A stretch of 64,000 nucleotides of DNA from Rhodococcus sp. UNC23MFCrub1.1 (GCF_000686025.1 NZ_JMLQ01000001.1:744001-808000); one strand, 5' to 3'. Shown: positions 7,052 to 16,172, counted from the stretch's first letter. Notes: generated by a model from the sequence alone, not told the origin. Numbers and translations are program-made.

Positions 7052-8842
7052 CTAGCGGGCGGCCACCTCACGCGTCCAAGAGTCATACAATTCCAGACCA
7101 CCTCCTCTCTCGTGTACAGACGACGCTACGCGTGGATCAGCCCGGTCGGCAACGTCTTTTTCCGTGAGCGAACACACCTGACGTTCACCGCTCACGGTCA
7201 CCACTCGAACGCCCGTCGGCACCGGTCGATGCGTCACGACCAGAACGGTCGTCGCCCGATCGAACAGTCCACCGTCGGGATCGAGCATCGCGGCGAGCAA
7301 CGCGGCGGAGGACACGTCGTCCACGTGTTCGGTGGGCTCGTCGACGATGATCACCGCCGCCCGCGAGAGCGTCGCGCGGGCCAGCAGCAGTCGGCGACGC
7401 TGTCCGCCGGACAGCACCTCCGCGCCGCCGTCGAGGTCCGTGTGCACACCGTCGGGCAGTGCGCGCACCCAGTCGCCGAGCCCGACCCGGTCGAGTGCCG
7501 CCGTCGCCTCCGTCTCGGTCACGTCACCGCGCACCACACGGAGGTTCTCCAGAACGGTGGTCCGGAAGACATGGGCGTCCTCGGCGACGTAGGACACCGT
7601 CCGGCGCACCGCGTCCTCGGACAGTTCGCCGACGGACCTGCCGTCGACGAGCACGGCGCCCGCGGCGGGGGCGACGAGCCCCGCGATCGTCATGGCGAGC
7701 GTGGACTTGCCGACGCCGCTGGGTCCGCTGATCGCCAGGCGCGCACCGGGTTCCACCACCAGAGATACCGGCGCGGTCCGCGATCCGCCGCGGCCTGCGA
7801 CGACGTCGCACACCTCGAGGCGCACCGACGGCGACGGCGACGGGTCGTCCTTCGGCGTCACCGCCGGCCCCGAGCGGGCCTCGTCCACGAGAGCCATGAT
7901 CCGCCGAGCCGCCGCGGATCCGCGCACCCACGCCACCGCGGCGGCGGGTATCGCACCCGTCGCCTCGAACGCGGCGAGCGGAACCAGCACCACGACGGCG
8001 AGCCCGGTGGGGTCGGTGCCGCCCGCGAACCCCGATGCGGTGCCGTACGCCGAGATGCCGACGGCGAGGGCGCCCAGCACCGCGACTCCCATCGACAGCG
8101 GGGTCGCCGCGGCGGACAGGGCGGACCACCCGGCGGCGCGGTCCTGCGCGGCACCGACGGCGCGGTCGGCCTCGTCGGCGCGGCGTCGCACGTCTGCCAG
8201 TCGCCCGGACACCCGGAGTTCGGCGGCGTGGTCGATCGCGGTGACGGCGTGGGCGGCGAAGTCGGCTCGCGCAGCGACGAGATCCTCGGCGACGGCCCGC
8301 TCGGCCCTGGCGCTCGACCAGGGCGCCACGACCCCGGAGACGAGCAGCGCGACCGCCAGGACGATTGCCGCGGCAGGGGACCACACGGCGACGAGTCCGA
8401 CCGCGAGGGCCGAGACCACCGCCGCGACGGCGACGGGAACGAGGGCGCGCACCACCACGTCGCCGACGGCGTCCACGTCGGCGCCGGTCCGCACGAGGAG
8501 ATCCCCTCGCCGCGTCGTCACCGCCGTGGCCGAATCACCCTGCGACAGTTCGCGGTACAGGGTGGACCGCGCACGGACGGTCCCGCGCAGTGCGACGTCG
8601 TGAGTGGCCAGTCGTTCCAGATACCGACACACGCCGCGCGTGATGCCGAGCGCGCGCACCGCGACCACGGCCACCGAGAGGTGCAACACCGGCGGCATCT
8701 GCCATGCCCGCGTGATGAGCCAGGCCGAGAGCGCGGACAGCGCGAGTGCACTGCCCAGCGTCGCGACTCCCGCCGCCACGGCCCGCGCGACGCGCCCCGG
8801 CGGCAGGTCGAGCAGCCGCAGTGCCCGCGTCAGATCGCTCAT
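7052..8842 (-). CDS. cydC: Thiol reductant ABC exporter subunit CydC
   Basis: A 596-residue ABC half-transporter: N-terminal transmembrane domain (about residues 15-310, six segments) and C-terminal nucleotide-binding domain with Walker A GPSGVGKST, signature LSGGQRRRL and Walker B VIIVDEPTEHVD. With CydD it forms the heterodimer that exports cysteine/glutathione-type reductants needed for cytochrome bd assembly. The start overlaps the end of cydD by 4 bp (8839-8842). It is the last gene of cydABDC. Actinobacteria often carry a CydDC fusion; here the two are separate genes. Confidence 0.95.
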   Translation of the reverse strand: MSDLTRALRLLDLPPGRVARAVAAGVATLGSALALSALSAWLITRAWQMPPVLHLSVAVVAVRALGITRGVCRYLERLATHDVALRGTVRARSTLYRELSQGDSATAVTTRRGDLLVRTGADVDAVGDVVVRALVPVAVAAVVSALAVGLVAVWSPAAAIVLAVALLVSGVVAPWSSARAERAVAEDLVAARADFAAHAVTAIDHAAELRVSGRLADVRRRADEADRAVGAAQDRAAGWSALSAAATPLSMGVAVLGALAVGISAYGTASGFAGGTDPTGLAVVVLVPLAAFEATGAIPAAAVAWVRGSAAARRIMALVDEARSGPAVTPKDDPSPSPSVRLEVCDVVAGRGGSRTAPVSLVVEPGARLAISGPSGVGKSTLAMTIAGLVAPAAGAVLVDGRSVGELSEDAVRRTVSYVAEDAHVFRTTVLENLRVVRGDVTETEATAALDRVGLGDWVRALPDGVHTDLDGGAEVLSGGQRRRLLLARATLSRAAVIIVDEPTEHVDDVSSAALLAAMLDPDGGLFDRATTVLVVTHRPVPTGVRVVTVSGERQVCSLTEKDVADRADPRVASSVHERGGGLELYDSWTREVAAR

Positions 8843-10521
8843 GCCGACACCGCCGCTCGGTCCACGTGCACGACAGTGTCCGCGGCGGCGAGCACCTCGG
8901 GCGTGTGCCCAACGATCACGACGGTGCGGCCGCCGTCGGCCGCGGCCCGCAGGGACCCGAGCACCCGACGCGCCGATTCCGGGTCGAGGTGGGCGGTCGG
9001 TTCGTCCAGGAGCACGACGGATTCCGTCGCGGCGAGAGTGCGCGTCAGGGCCAACCGCTGGGCTTCTCCGACGGACAGTCCCACTCCCCCGGCGCCGAGC
9101 AACGTCGCGGCTCCGCGGGGCAGGGACGCCAGGACGGACGAGAACCCCGTGGCGCGAGCAGCTTCGGCCACGTCACCACGCGCCCCGAGGTCGAGGTTGT
9201 CGGCGACGGATCCGGCGACGACGGCCGGACGCTGCGGCTGCCAGGTCACACGGCGCCACCACCGGTCGAGGTCGACGGTCGACAGGTCGACCCGCACCCC
9301 GTCGGAGCCCACGAGGGAGACGGACCCCTCGTCGGGATCGACGAGCCCGAGAACGGACGCCAGGACCGTGGACTTCCCGGTCCCGTTGGCGCCGGTCAGC
9401 ACCGTCACCCGTCCCGGCCGGAACGTCGCGTCGAGGTGGCGGGGTGCCCACCCGTCCCGCCCGCGGACCGACAGGTTCGTCAGGACGACGGTGACCGGAC
9501 CGGTGGGCGGCGCGGCCGTCCGCTGGTCACGCGGCGCCTGCGACTCGGCGCTCTCGAGCAGAGCGAAGGCACGTCCCGCGGCCTCCGCACCGTCCTCGGA
9601 CGCGTGGAAGGCGGCACCGAGTGCGCGCAGCGGCAGGTAGACCTCGGGCGCCAGAATGAGCGCGACGATGCCGGGTGCCAGCTCCATGTCGCCGTACACG
9701 AGTCGTAGACCGATCGACACCGCGACGAGTGCGACGCCGAGCGTGGCCAGCAGTTCGAGCACCATGGACGAGAGGAAGGCGACGCGCAGTGCGGCCATCG
9801 TCCGGCGGCGGTGCTCGTCCCCGAGTTCGCCGACCCGCGCGGCCGGCCCGTCCTGCCGGCCGAGTGCGCGCAGTGTCGGGATTCCGGCGAGCAGGTCCAT
9901 CAGCTGAGAGGACAGTCGCGTCATCGCGTCGAGGGTTCGTCGGGACCGCCCGCGGGTCATCAGACCGATCAGCACCATGAACACCGGGATCGTCGGGAGG
10001 GTGACCGCCACGATCACCGCGGAGAGCGGATCGACGAACGCGATCACCAGGGTCGCGATCGGGGTGACGGTCGCCGCCAGGACGAGGGCCGGGACGTAGT
10101 CGGTGAGGTAGGGCGCCAGTCCGTCGAGACCACGCGTGACCACCGTCGACCACTCGCCCCGATCCTCCCCGCCGCGCGAGCGCGTCGTCGTGGCCGCGTC
10201 CAGCATGTCCGCGCGCAACCCGCGCACGACTCGGACCGCCGAGCGGTGCGCGTACCTCGACCGCGCCCACGACGCGAGGACGCGGACCAGCACGGCGGCA
10301 GCCAGGACCGTCAGCTCGGTGGTCCAGGCTCCGACCGTCCGACGGGTCGGGTCGGTGACCGCGCCGCCCAGCACGGTCCCGACGACGACGGCGATGACGA
10401 CGACACACGCGGTCGTCACCAGGGAGAGCGCCACCGACCCCACGAGGTGACGACGGACGGGCACCGACCGGCGCCACAACCGGGGGTCGACCGGTCCCCG
10501 GGGCCGCCTCGTCGCGGTCAT
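8839..10521 (-). CDS. cydD: Thiol reductant ABC exporter subunit CydD
   Basis: A 560-residue ABC half-transporter, partner of CydC. The transmembrane domain covers about residues 20-330. The ATPase domain has Walker A GANGTGKST, a divergent signature LSVGEAQRL in place of LSGGQ, and Walker B VVLLDEPTAHLD. The true start is the ATG at 10519-10521 (MTATRRPRGPVDP), which overlaps the cydB stop by 4 bp; the frame remains open much further upstream inside cydB and cydA but that part is a shadow. Pfam-type order and the operon context make the subunit identity secure. Confidence 0.94.
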   Translation of the reverse strand: MTATRRPRGPVDPRLWRRSVPVRRHLVGSVALSLVTTACVVVIAVVVGTVLGGAVTDPTRRTVGAWTTELTVLAAAVLVRVLASWARSRYAHRSAVRVVRGLRADMLDAATTTRSRGGEDRGEWSTVVTRGLDGLAPYLTDYVPALVLAATVTPIATLVIAFVDPLSAVIVAVTLPTIPVFMVLIGLMTRGRSRRTLDAMTRLSSQLMDLLAGIPTLRALGRQDGPAARVGELGDEHRRRTMAALRVAFLSSMVLELLATLGVALVAVSIGLRLVYGDMELAPGIVALILAPEVYLPLRALGAAFHASEDGAEAAGRAFALLESAESQAPRDQRTAAPPTGPVTVVLTNLSVRGRDGWAPRHLDATFRPGRVTVLTGANGTGKSTVLASVLGLVDPDEGSVSLVGSDGVRVDLSTVDLDRWWRRVTWQPQRPAVVAGSVADNLDLGARGDVAEAARATGFSSVLASLPRGAATLLGAGGVGLSVGEAQRLALTRTLAATESVVLLDEPTAHLDPESARRVLGSLRAAADGGRTVVIVGHTPEVLAAADTVVHVDRAAVSA

Positions 10522-11558
10522 CGGGTGCTCGCCAGGCCGATGGACGCCGGGATCTGCGTCGTCGAGATGCGCCGACGGAAGACCCAGTAGGTCCAGCCCT
10601 GGTAGGCCAGGACCACCGGTGCCACGATCGCCGACAGCCACGCCATGATGCGCAACGTGTACGCGGAGGACGACGCGTTGTCGACGGTCAGCGAGAACGC
10701 GGCGTCGATGGTCGAGGGCATCACGTTCGGGAACAGTGAGCAGAAGAGCAACAGCACGGCTCCGCCGATGGTCACGGTGGTGCCGACGAAGGCCCATCCG
10801 TCTCGCCCGCGCAGCACGGCCACCGCTGCCGTCACCAGCCCCGCCACGGCAGCGGCGACGATCCACCAGGTCCAGCCCTTCCCGTGCGCGAGCTGAGTCC
10901 ACAGTGCGAACACCCCGGCGCCCACCACGGTCGGAACGATCAGTGCCGCAGCGAGTCTCGATGCGTCCGCTCGAACCTCGCCGGCCGTCTTGAGGGCGAT
11001 GAACACGGCACCGTGGAACGCGAAGAGCATCGCCGTGGTCGCACCACCCAGCAGCGCATAGGGAGTGAGAAGGTCGAACAGTCCCGAGGTGACCTTCTTG
11101 TCCGCGTCGATGGCGACACCGCGCACGATGTTCGCGAAGGCGACGCCCCACAGCACCGCGGGCACCCAGGAACCGATCCCGATACCGAGGTCGCACCGAC
11201 GCCGCCACACGGGGTCGTCGATCTTGCCGCGGTACTCGATGGCACAGATACGCAGGATGAGCGCCACGAGGATCAGCAGCAGCGGCAGATAGAAGCCGGA
11301 GAAGAGCGTCGCGTACCACTCGGGGAAGGCCGCGAAGAGCACTCCTCCCGCCGTGATGAGCCACACCTCGTTGCCGTCCCACACCGGACCGATCGTGTTG
11401 AGCACGACGCGACGTCGGGTCTCGGCGTCGTCCCGGCCGGATCGACCGAGCACGGGCATGAGCATGCCGACCCCGAAGTCGAATCCCTCGAGAACGAAGT
11501 ATCCGACGAACAATGCGGTGACGACGGCGAACCAGAATTCGGGCGTTCCCATGATCAT
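10518..11558 (-). CDS. cydB: Cytochrome bd quinol oxidase subunit II
   Basis: A 346-residue polytopic membrane protein with about nine hydrophobic segments, typical of CydB, including FVLEGFDFGVGML near the N-terminus and EVWLITAGGVLFAAFP. It pairs with CydA to form the bd-type terminal oxidase that reduces O2 to water using quinol and works at low oxygen or when the bc1-aa3 branch is inhibited. It lies 12 nt after cydA and overlaps cydD by 4 bp, giving one cydABDC transcript. Confidence 0.97.
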   Translation of the reverse strand: MIMGTPEFWFAVVTALFVGYFVLEGFDFGVGMLMPVLGRSGRDDAETRRRVVLNTIGPVWDGNEVWLITAGGVLFAAFPEWYATLFSGFYLPLLLILVALILRICAIEYRGKIDDPVWRRRCDLGIGIGSWVPAVLWGVAFANIVRGVAIDADKKVTSGLFDLLTPYALLGGATTAMLFAFHGAVFIALKTAGEVRADASRLAAALIVPTVVGAGVFALWTQLAHGKGWTWWIVAAAVAGLVTAAVAVLRGRDGWAFVGTTVTIGGAVLLLFCSLFPNVMPSTIDAAFSLTVDNASSSAYTLRIMAWLSAIVAPVVLAYQGWTYWVFRRRISTTQIPASIGLASTR

Positions 11559-11570
11559 GTCTCCGGCGGG

Positions 11571-13037
11571 TCAGTAGGCGAACGAGAGCGGGCGGGCGTC
11601 GGCGTCGGTGTCGCCACCGTCGTCGTCGTGGGGGTGCCTGTCGTGCTCGAGCGGACCTGCCTGCACGTAGCGACGCATGAGCAGGAACCAGACGGCACCG
11701 AGCCCGGCATAGAGGACGGTGAACGTCGCGAGGGACGCCGCCACCAGAGCGACGGGGTGGTCGGACACACCCTGGTCGACCGTCAGGCGGATCATGTCGA
11801 CTCCGCTGGGGTTGGGCGCGACGATCCAGGGTTGGCGGCCCATCTCGGTGAAGATCCAGCCCGCACTGTTCGCCAGGAAGGGTGTCGGGATCGCGAGCAG
11901 TGAGAGCCGGGAGACCCAGCGCTGGTCCGGAACTCGGCCACCTCGAGTGACCCACAGGCCGGCGAGCGCGAGCACGGCGGACCCGGCGGCGAGGCCGATC
12001 ATCATCCGGAAGGCCCAGTAGGTCACGAAGAGGTTGGGCCGATAGTTACCCGGTCCGTACTGCTCCTCGTACTGCTGCTGCAGCTCGGTGACCCCCTGGA
12101 CGGTCGCGTCGAGGTCGCTCTTCGCGAGGAACGACGTCAGGCCGGGGATCGCGACGATGTGCTGGACGCTGTCGCAGTTGTTGTGGGTGCCGATGGTGAG
12201 GATCGAGAACGAGGCGCCGGTCTCGGTGTGACACAGCGACTCTGCCGATGCCATCTTCATGGGCTGCTGCTCGAACATCAGCTTGCCCTGCACGTCTCCG
12301 GTGATCGCGAGTGCAGCGCCGGAGGCGATCATGACGACGAATGCCAGCCGGGCCGCGGGGCGGAACATGGAGCGGGCCTCCGACGAGGGACCGACGTCGC
12401 CGCGACGTGCGCTGCGCACCATCCACCACCCGGCGATGCCGGCGACGAATGTCGCTGCGGTGAGGAAGGATCCGGCCACCGCGTGCGGGAACGCCGCGAG
12501 CGCCGTGTTGTTGGTGAGCATGGCCCAGAAGTCGACGAGCTCGGCACGCCCCGTGTCCGGGTCGTAGACGGCCCCCACCGGGTGCTGCATCCACGAGTTC
12601 GCGGCGATGATGAAGTAGGCGGAGGCGTTGACCCCGATGGCCACCAGCCAGATCGTCGCCAGGTGAACGACTTTCGGCAGCCGTTGCCACCCGAAGATCC
12701 ACAGCCCGAGGAACGTGGACTCGAGGAAGAACGCGACGAGGCCCTCGAGCGCCAGCGGCGCACCGAAGACGTCGCCCACGAACCGCGAGTACTCGGACCA
12801 GTTCATGCCGAACTGGAACTCCTGGACGATGCCGGTGGCGACGCCGAGTGCGAAGTTGACGAGGAAGAGCTTGCCGAAGAACTTGGTGAGCCGATACCAG
12901 GAGTCCTTGCCGGTGATCACCCACATGGTCTGCATCGCGGCGACGATCGGAGCGAGTCCGATGGTCAGCGGGACGAGCAGGAAGTGATAGACGGTGGTGA
13001 TTCCGAACTGCCATCGTGAGACATCGAGTGCGTCCAT
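11571..13037 (-). CDS. cydA: Cytochrome bd quinol oxidase subunit I
   Basis: A 488-residue membrane protein with the heme and quinol sites of cytochrome bd. The N-terminus, WQFGITTVYHFLLVPLTIGL region, places the heme b595 ligand at His18. A conserved EMGRQPWIVAPNP motif is present, and the length indicates the short Q-loop form seen in actinobacteria. It is the first gene of cydABDC. The upstream 112 nt hold a perfect 22-bp palindrome 54 bp before the start codon, a probable operator. The C-terminus is acidic and His/Asp-rich (HDRHPHDDDGGDTDADA). Confidence 0.97.
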   Translation of the reverse strand: MDALDVSRWQFGITTVYHFLLVPLTIGLAPIVAAMQTMWVITGKDSWYRLTKFFGKLFLVNFALGVATGIVQEFQFGMNWSEYSRFVGDVFGAPLALEGLVAFFLESTFLGLWIFGWQRLPKVVHLATIWLVAIGVNASAYFIIAANSWMQHPVGAVYDPDTGRAELVDFWAMLTNNTALAAFPHAVAGSFLTAATFVAGIAGWWMVRSARRGDVGPSSEARSMFRPAARLAFVVMIASGAALAITGDVQGKLMFEQQPMKMASAESLCHTETGASFSILTIGTHNNCDSVQHIVAIPGLTSFLAKSDLDATVQGVTELQQQYEEQYGPGNYRPNLFVTYWAFRMMIGLAAGSAVLALAGLWVTRGGRVPDQRWVSRLSLLAIPTPFLANSAGWIFTEMGRQPWIVAPNPSGVDMIRLTVDQGVSDHPVALVAASLATFTVLYAGLGAVWFLLMRRYVQAGPLEHDRHPHDDDGGDTDADARPLSFAY

Positions 13038-13091
13038 GACCAGCTTCTTGTCGTCGGCTGCGAGGCGGGGATCCTGCCTACGGGGCCGACG

Positions 13092-13113
13092 CTACTACTA
13101 CGCGTAGTAGTAG
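13092..13113. promoter_or_regulatory. Perfect 22-bp palindrome upstream of cydA (operator candidate)
   Basis: CTACTACTACG followed directly by its complement CGTAGTAGTAG, 54 bp before the cydA start and 36 bp from the 3' end of the convergent-side aminotransferase gene. The TACTAC...GTAGTA arms resemble BlaI/CopY-family operators rather than a Rex (TGTGAANNNNNNTTCACA) or CRP site. The repressor gene is not in this window. Confidence 0.7.
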
Positions 13114-13149
13114 GCGATGGACTGTGTCCACCGTTACCTGTGGCGCGCG

Positions 13150-14007
13150 TCAACGCGCGACGGCGGTGTCCACCAGTTCGCGCACGACGCGGTCCGACGG
13201 CATCTCCTTGAGGTGCGTGGTGTCGAGCGTGTGCACGCGCGCGGCCAGCGTGACGGAGGAGATCAGCCAGACACTGTCGGCCAGGATCAGATCGGCCACC
13301 CGCAACGGCTCGTGCGCACAGTCGAAGCCGGCGTCGCCCGCGACCTCGAAGAGAGCGTCCACCGTGGTGCCGCGCAGCACCCCGTGCTCCACCGGCGGCG
13401 TGACCATGCGGCGGTCCACCACGGCCAGCACGCTCGACCGTGGACCCTCGAGCACCTGCCCCTCGATACTGCGGAACACGACCTCGTCGAAGCCCTCTCG
13501 TGCCGCGTGGCGCAGGGCCGCCATGTTGGTGGCGTAGGACAGGGTCTTCGCACCGAGCAGGGCCCAGGGCGACTGCTGTGTCGCGTCGATGGAGAAACCC
13601 CGGTTCAGGGTCAGGGCCGACACGCCCTCCGCGCGCGCCCGGGTGACGCGATCGGCGACGGCGGAGACCATGACGAGCGCCGTCTCGGCATCGTCCGCCC
13701 CCTCGCGCCCCCGGCTCAGCAGCAGCCGCATCGCACCCTCGCCGCCACCGGTCTTCTCCCACTGCGCGAGTGCCACGTCCACCGCGCGCCGCCATGCGTC
13801 GACATCCGGTTCCGCGAGGTCGAGCATGGCCGCCGACCGGGTGAGGCGGGCGAGGTGGGCGTCGAGTCGGCACGCCCGACCCTCGCGGATCAGCACGGTC
13901 TCGAAGATGCCGTCCCCGCGCACCGCCGCCAGGTCGTCGGCATGCAGAACAGGCTCGGTCGGATCGAGCACGGCACCGTCCAGGGTCACCACCACGCGTG
14001 AAGTCAT
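13150..14007 (-). CDS. pabC: Class IV aminotransferase, probable aminodeoxychorismate lyase
   Basis: A 285-residue fold-type IV PLP enzyme. The N-terminal VLHADDLAAVRGDGIFETVLI is the conserved opening of this family; the Schiff-base lysine lies in GAKTLSYATNMAALR, and EVVFRSIEGQVLEGPRSSV is the usual phosphate-binding region. The closest remembered relative is M. tuberculosis Rv0812, described as aminodeoxychorismate lyase (p-aminobenzoate step of folate synthesis), but branched-chain or D-amino acid transaminase activity cannot be excluded from sequence. It is divergent from the folate-binding YgfZ gene with 55 bp between starts, which supports the folate link. Confidence 0.8.
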   Translation of the reverse strand: MTSRVVVTLDGAVLDPTEPVLHADDLAAVRGDGIFETVLIREGRACRLDAHLARLTRSAAMLDLAEPDVDAWRRAVDVALAQWEKTGGGEGAMRLLLSRGREGADDAETALVMVSAVADRVTRARAEGVSALTLNRGFSIDATQQSPWALLGAKTLSYATNMAALRHAAREGFDEVVFRSIEGQVLEGPRSSVLAVVDRRMVTPPVEHGVLRGTTVDALFEVAGDAGFDCAHEPLRVADLILADSVWLISSVTLAARVHTLDTTHLKEMPSDRVVRELVDTAVAR

Positions 14008-14050
14008 GGCCCCGAGGGTAGTGCCGTGGCCGGACCGGGCAGTCCGCTCC

Positions 14051-14056
14051 TAGACT
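14051..14056 (+). promoter_or_regulatory. -10 box of leaderless ygfZ promoter
   Basis: TAGACT ends 6 nt before the GTG at 14063; transcription would begin at or next to the start codon. Confidence 0.5.
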
Positions 14057-14062
14057 GGTGGG

Positions 14063-15199
14063 GTGTCCGAGACCCCTGGCCTGTACTCCTCCCCCGTTCT
14101 GGCCCGCCCCGGCGCGGTGGCCGCACCCCAGGACGGTCCCGATCGTGGAACCGCCTGGCACTACGGGGATCCGTTGGGTGAGCAGCGCGCCGCCGTCACG
14201 ACCGCCGCGGTCGTCGATCGGTCGAACCGGTTCGTCATCGCGATCACCGGCGAGGAGCGACTGACCTGGTTGCACACCATCTCCAGCCAGCACGTCGCGA
14301 CGCTTGCCGACGGAGCCTCCGCGGAGAACCTGAGCCTGGACGTCAACGGGCGCGTCGAACACCACATGGTCATGACAGACCTCGACGGCACCACCTGGAT
14401 CGACACCGAGGCGGACCGCGGACCGGACCTTCTCGCCTTCCTGTCGAAGATGGTGTTCTGGTCGAAGGCCGCGCCGCGTCGCGGCAGCGAACGGGTCGTC
14501 GTGTCGTTGCTCGGCCCGAAGGCCGGCTCCATCCTGCGAGCGGTGGGCGCCGAGGTGCCCGCGATGCCGTACGACGCCCTTCCGCTCGACGCCGCGAACC
14601 CCGACGCCGGTCTCGTCCGCCGGATGCCGTGGCCGACCCGCACCGATTCCTTCGACGTCCTGGTCCCCGCCGACCGTCTCGACGAGTGGTGGGCGAAGTT
14701 CGTCGTCGCGGGTGCGCGGGAGGCGGGCAGCTGGGCGTTCGAGGCGCTGCGCGTCGAGTCCGGTCGACCACGCCTCGGTCTCGACACCGACGACCGCACG
14801 ATTCCCCACGAGGTCGGCTGGATCGGCGGGGTCACCGAGTTCGGGGCCGTCCACCTCGAGAAGGGGTGCTACCGCGGACAGGAGACGGTGGCGCGCGTCC
14901 ACAATCTGGGCAAGCCGCCGCGCCGACTGGTCCTGCTGCACCTCGACGGCTCCGCGGACGGTCGACCGGATACGGGCGACGACGTCACCGTCGGCGGCCG
15001 ATCCGTGGGCCGCATCGGCACCGTCGTCGATCACTTCGAGCTCGGACCGATCGCGCTCGCACAGATCAAGCGCGCGGTGCCGGTGGAGACCACGCTCGAC
15101 GCCGGGCCGTGCGCCGCCTCGATCGATCCCGACTCCTACGTCCTGGACACCGCGGTCCAGGCGGGCCGCGCCGCGGTGGATCGGCTGCGCGGCCGGTGA
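14063..15199 (+). CDS. ygfZ: Folate-binding protein YgfZ / GcvT-like (Fe-S assembly)
   Basis: A 378-residue protein of the GcvT/YgfZ superfamily, recognised by the signature KGCYRGQE near residue 270 and by the upstream VESGRPRLGLDTDD segment. YgfZ proteins bind tetrahydrofolate and support assembly or repair of certain Fe-S clusters; the Cys in the signature is essential in E. coli. The ortholog is Rv0811c. The GTG start at 14063 gives MSETPGLYSS and sits at leaderless distance from TAGACT. The stop overlaps the next gene (MOSC protein) by 4 bp. Confidence 0.9.
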   Translation: MSETPGLYSSPVLARPGAVAAPQDGPDRGTAWHYGDPLGEQRAAVTTAAVVDRSNRFVIAITGEERLTWLHTISSQHVATLADGASAENLSLDVNGRVEHHMVMTDLDGTTWIDTEADRGPDLLAFLSKMVFWSKAAPRRGSERVVVSLLGPKAGSILRAVGAEVPAMPYDALPLDAANPDAGLVRRMPWPTRTDSFDVLVPADRLDEWWAKFVVAGAREAGSWAFEALRVESGRPRLGLDTDDRTIPHEVGWIGGVTEFGAVHLEKGCYRGQETVARVHNLGKPPRRLVLLHLDGSADGRPDTGDDVTVGGRSVGRIGTVVDHFELGPIALAQIKRAVPVETTLDAGPCAASIDPDSYVLDTAVQAGRAAVDRLRGR

Positions 15200-15861
15200 C
15201 GCAGCCGGCCCCGTCGGGACGCGTGCTGTCGGTGTGCGTCGTGCACACCATCCACCCCATATCTCGGCCGGCGGTGGTCGACTCCGCCATCGACAAGCGA
15301 GCGGTGTCCGGACCCGTCGACGTCACCGAGCTCGGCCTGCACGGTGATCGCTCCTGCGACGTCACCTTCCACGGCGGCGCGGACCAGGCGGTCTACGCGT
15401 ACGACGAGGCCGAGGCCTACAGGTGGGCCGAGGAACTCGGCCGGGAGGTTCCCGCGGGGTGGTTCGGTGAGAACCTGCGCGTGAGCGGACTGCCCGTCAC
15501 CGATGCGGTCGTCGGAACGCGCTGGTCGGTGGGCACCGCCGAGCTCGAGGTGACCATTCCGCGGCGCCCGTGTGCCGCCTTCGCGCGGTGGACGGGCGAG
15601 AAGACCTGGGTCAAGCGTTTCACCGCGCGGGGCGATGTCGGGGCATACCTGCGCGTCGTGCGAGTCGGCGCGCTCTCGGCGGGCGACGACATCGAGATCG
15701 TGTCCGTTCCCGACCACGGAGTCACCGTGCGGGACCTCTTCACCGGGGTGTCGGCGGAGGCGATGCATATCCTTCTGAACACCCCCGATCTGGCGCCCAA
15801 GGTCTACCGCGAGGCCCGCGACATGGCGGCCCGGGCGGCGCGGCGCGCACCGTCGGTGTGA
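15196..15861 (+). CDS. MOSC domain protein (YiiM-like)
   Basis: A 221-residue MOSC-domain protein, with GLHGDRSCDVTFHGG and DQAVYAYD motifs, WFGENLRVSGL and a conserved cysteine in RRPCAAFARW. MOSC proteins handle molybdenum cofactor-bound sulfur or, in the YiiM group, reduce N-hydroxylated bases such as 6-hydroxylaminopurine. The C-terminal helical domain (about residues 165-221) is characteristic of the longer YiiM form. The GTG start at 15196 overlaps ygfZ by 4 bp, implying co-translation of two Fe-S/sulfur-related proteins. The exact substrate is unknown. Confidence 0.85.
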   Translation: MTQPAPSGRVLSVCVVHTIHPISRPAVVDSAIDKRAVSGPVDVTELGLHGDRSCDVTFHGGADQAVYAYDEAEAYRWAEELGREVPAGWFGENLRVSGLPVTDAVVGTRWSVGTAELEVTIPRRPCAAFARWTGEKTWVKRFTARGDVGAYLRVVRVGALSAGDDIEIVSVPDHGVTVRDLFTGVSAEAMHILLNTPDLAPKVYREARDMAARAARRAPSV

Positions 15862-15899
15862 CACCGGCGCCGGTGGAAGCGCAGACCCGATTCGCACGC

Positions 15900-15905
15900 T
15901 AGAGT
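15900..15905 (+). promoter_or_regulatory. -10 box upstream of DUF3073 gene
   Basis: TAGAGT lies 78 nt before the DUF3073 start, implying a 5' leader of about 70 nt. Confidence 0.35.
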
Positions 15906-15983
15906 GTGGGCAGGAAGAACACACAATCAGACGGGGCCGCCAAAAAATCCCAGGCCGCCCCGCTACTCGCGAGGGGGTTAGCC

Positions 15984-16172
15984 ATGGGCCGCGGCCGGGC
16001 TAAGGCAAAGCAGACCAAAGTTGCACGTGAGCTCAAGTACAGCTCACCGTCCACGGACTTCGAGAGTCTCCAACGAGAGCTCACAGGTTCCCCCGACTCG
16101 CACCGCAACGGCATCGCCGATCGGGAGCCGTCCCGACACGACGATGACGACTACGACGACTGGCGGCGCTGA
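15984..16172 (+). CDS. DUF3073 small basic/acidic protein
   Basis: 62 residues beginning MGRGRAKAKQTKVARELKYSS with an acidic, Asp-rich C-terminus (RHDDDDYDDWRR). This is the conserved actinobacterial DUF3073 family (Rv0810c), of unknown function and usually encoded beside purM. The start at 15984 follows a strong GAGGGGG and matches the invariant family N-terminus; the in-frame GTG at 15906 would add a non-conserved extension. The basic N-terminus could bind nucleic acid, but nothing proves it. Confidence 0.9.
   Translation: MGRGRAKAKQTKVARELKYSSPSTDFESLQRELTGSPDSHRNGIADREPSRHDDDDYDDWRR

Noticed and set aside
7046-9640. Plus-strand open frame of about 860 codons
   Set aside because: Antisense to cydC and cydD; rich in Arg, Gly and Ser without any domain, a typical GC-driven shadow.
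10522-11955. Upstream extension of the cydD reading frame through cydB and cydA
   Set aside because: The frame is open but encodes an Arg-rich sequence; the ATG at 10521 with a 4-bp cydB overlap is the natural start.
13092-13113. Rex or CRP site at cydA
   Set aside because: The palindrome lacks TGTGA/TCACA half-sites and the TTGTG...CACAA spacing of those regulators.
12965-15034. Minus-strand frame of 689 codons overlapping pabC and ygfZ
   Set aside because: Two genes with clear families occupy the region on other frames; this one has no motif.
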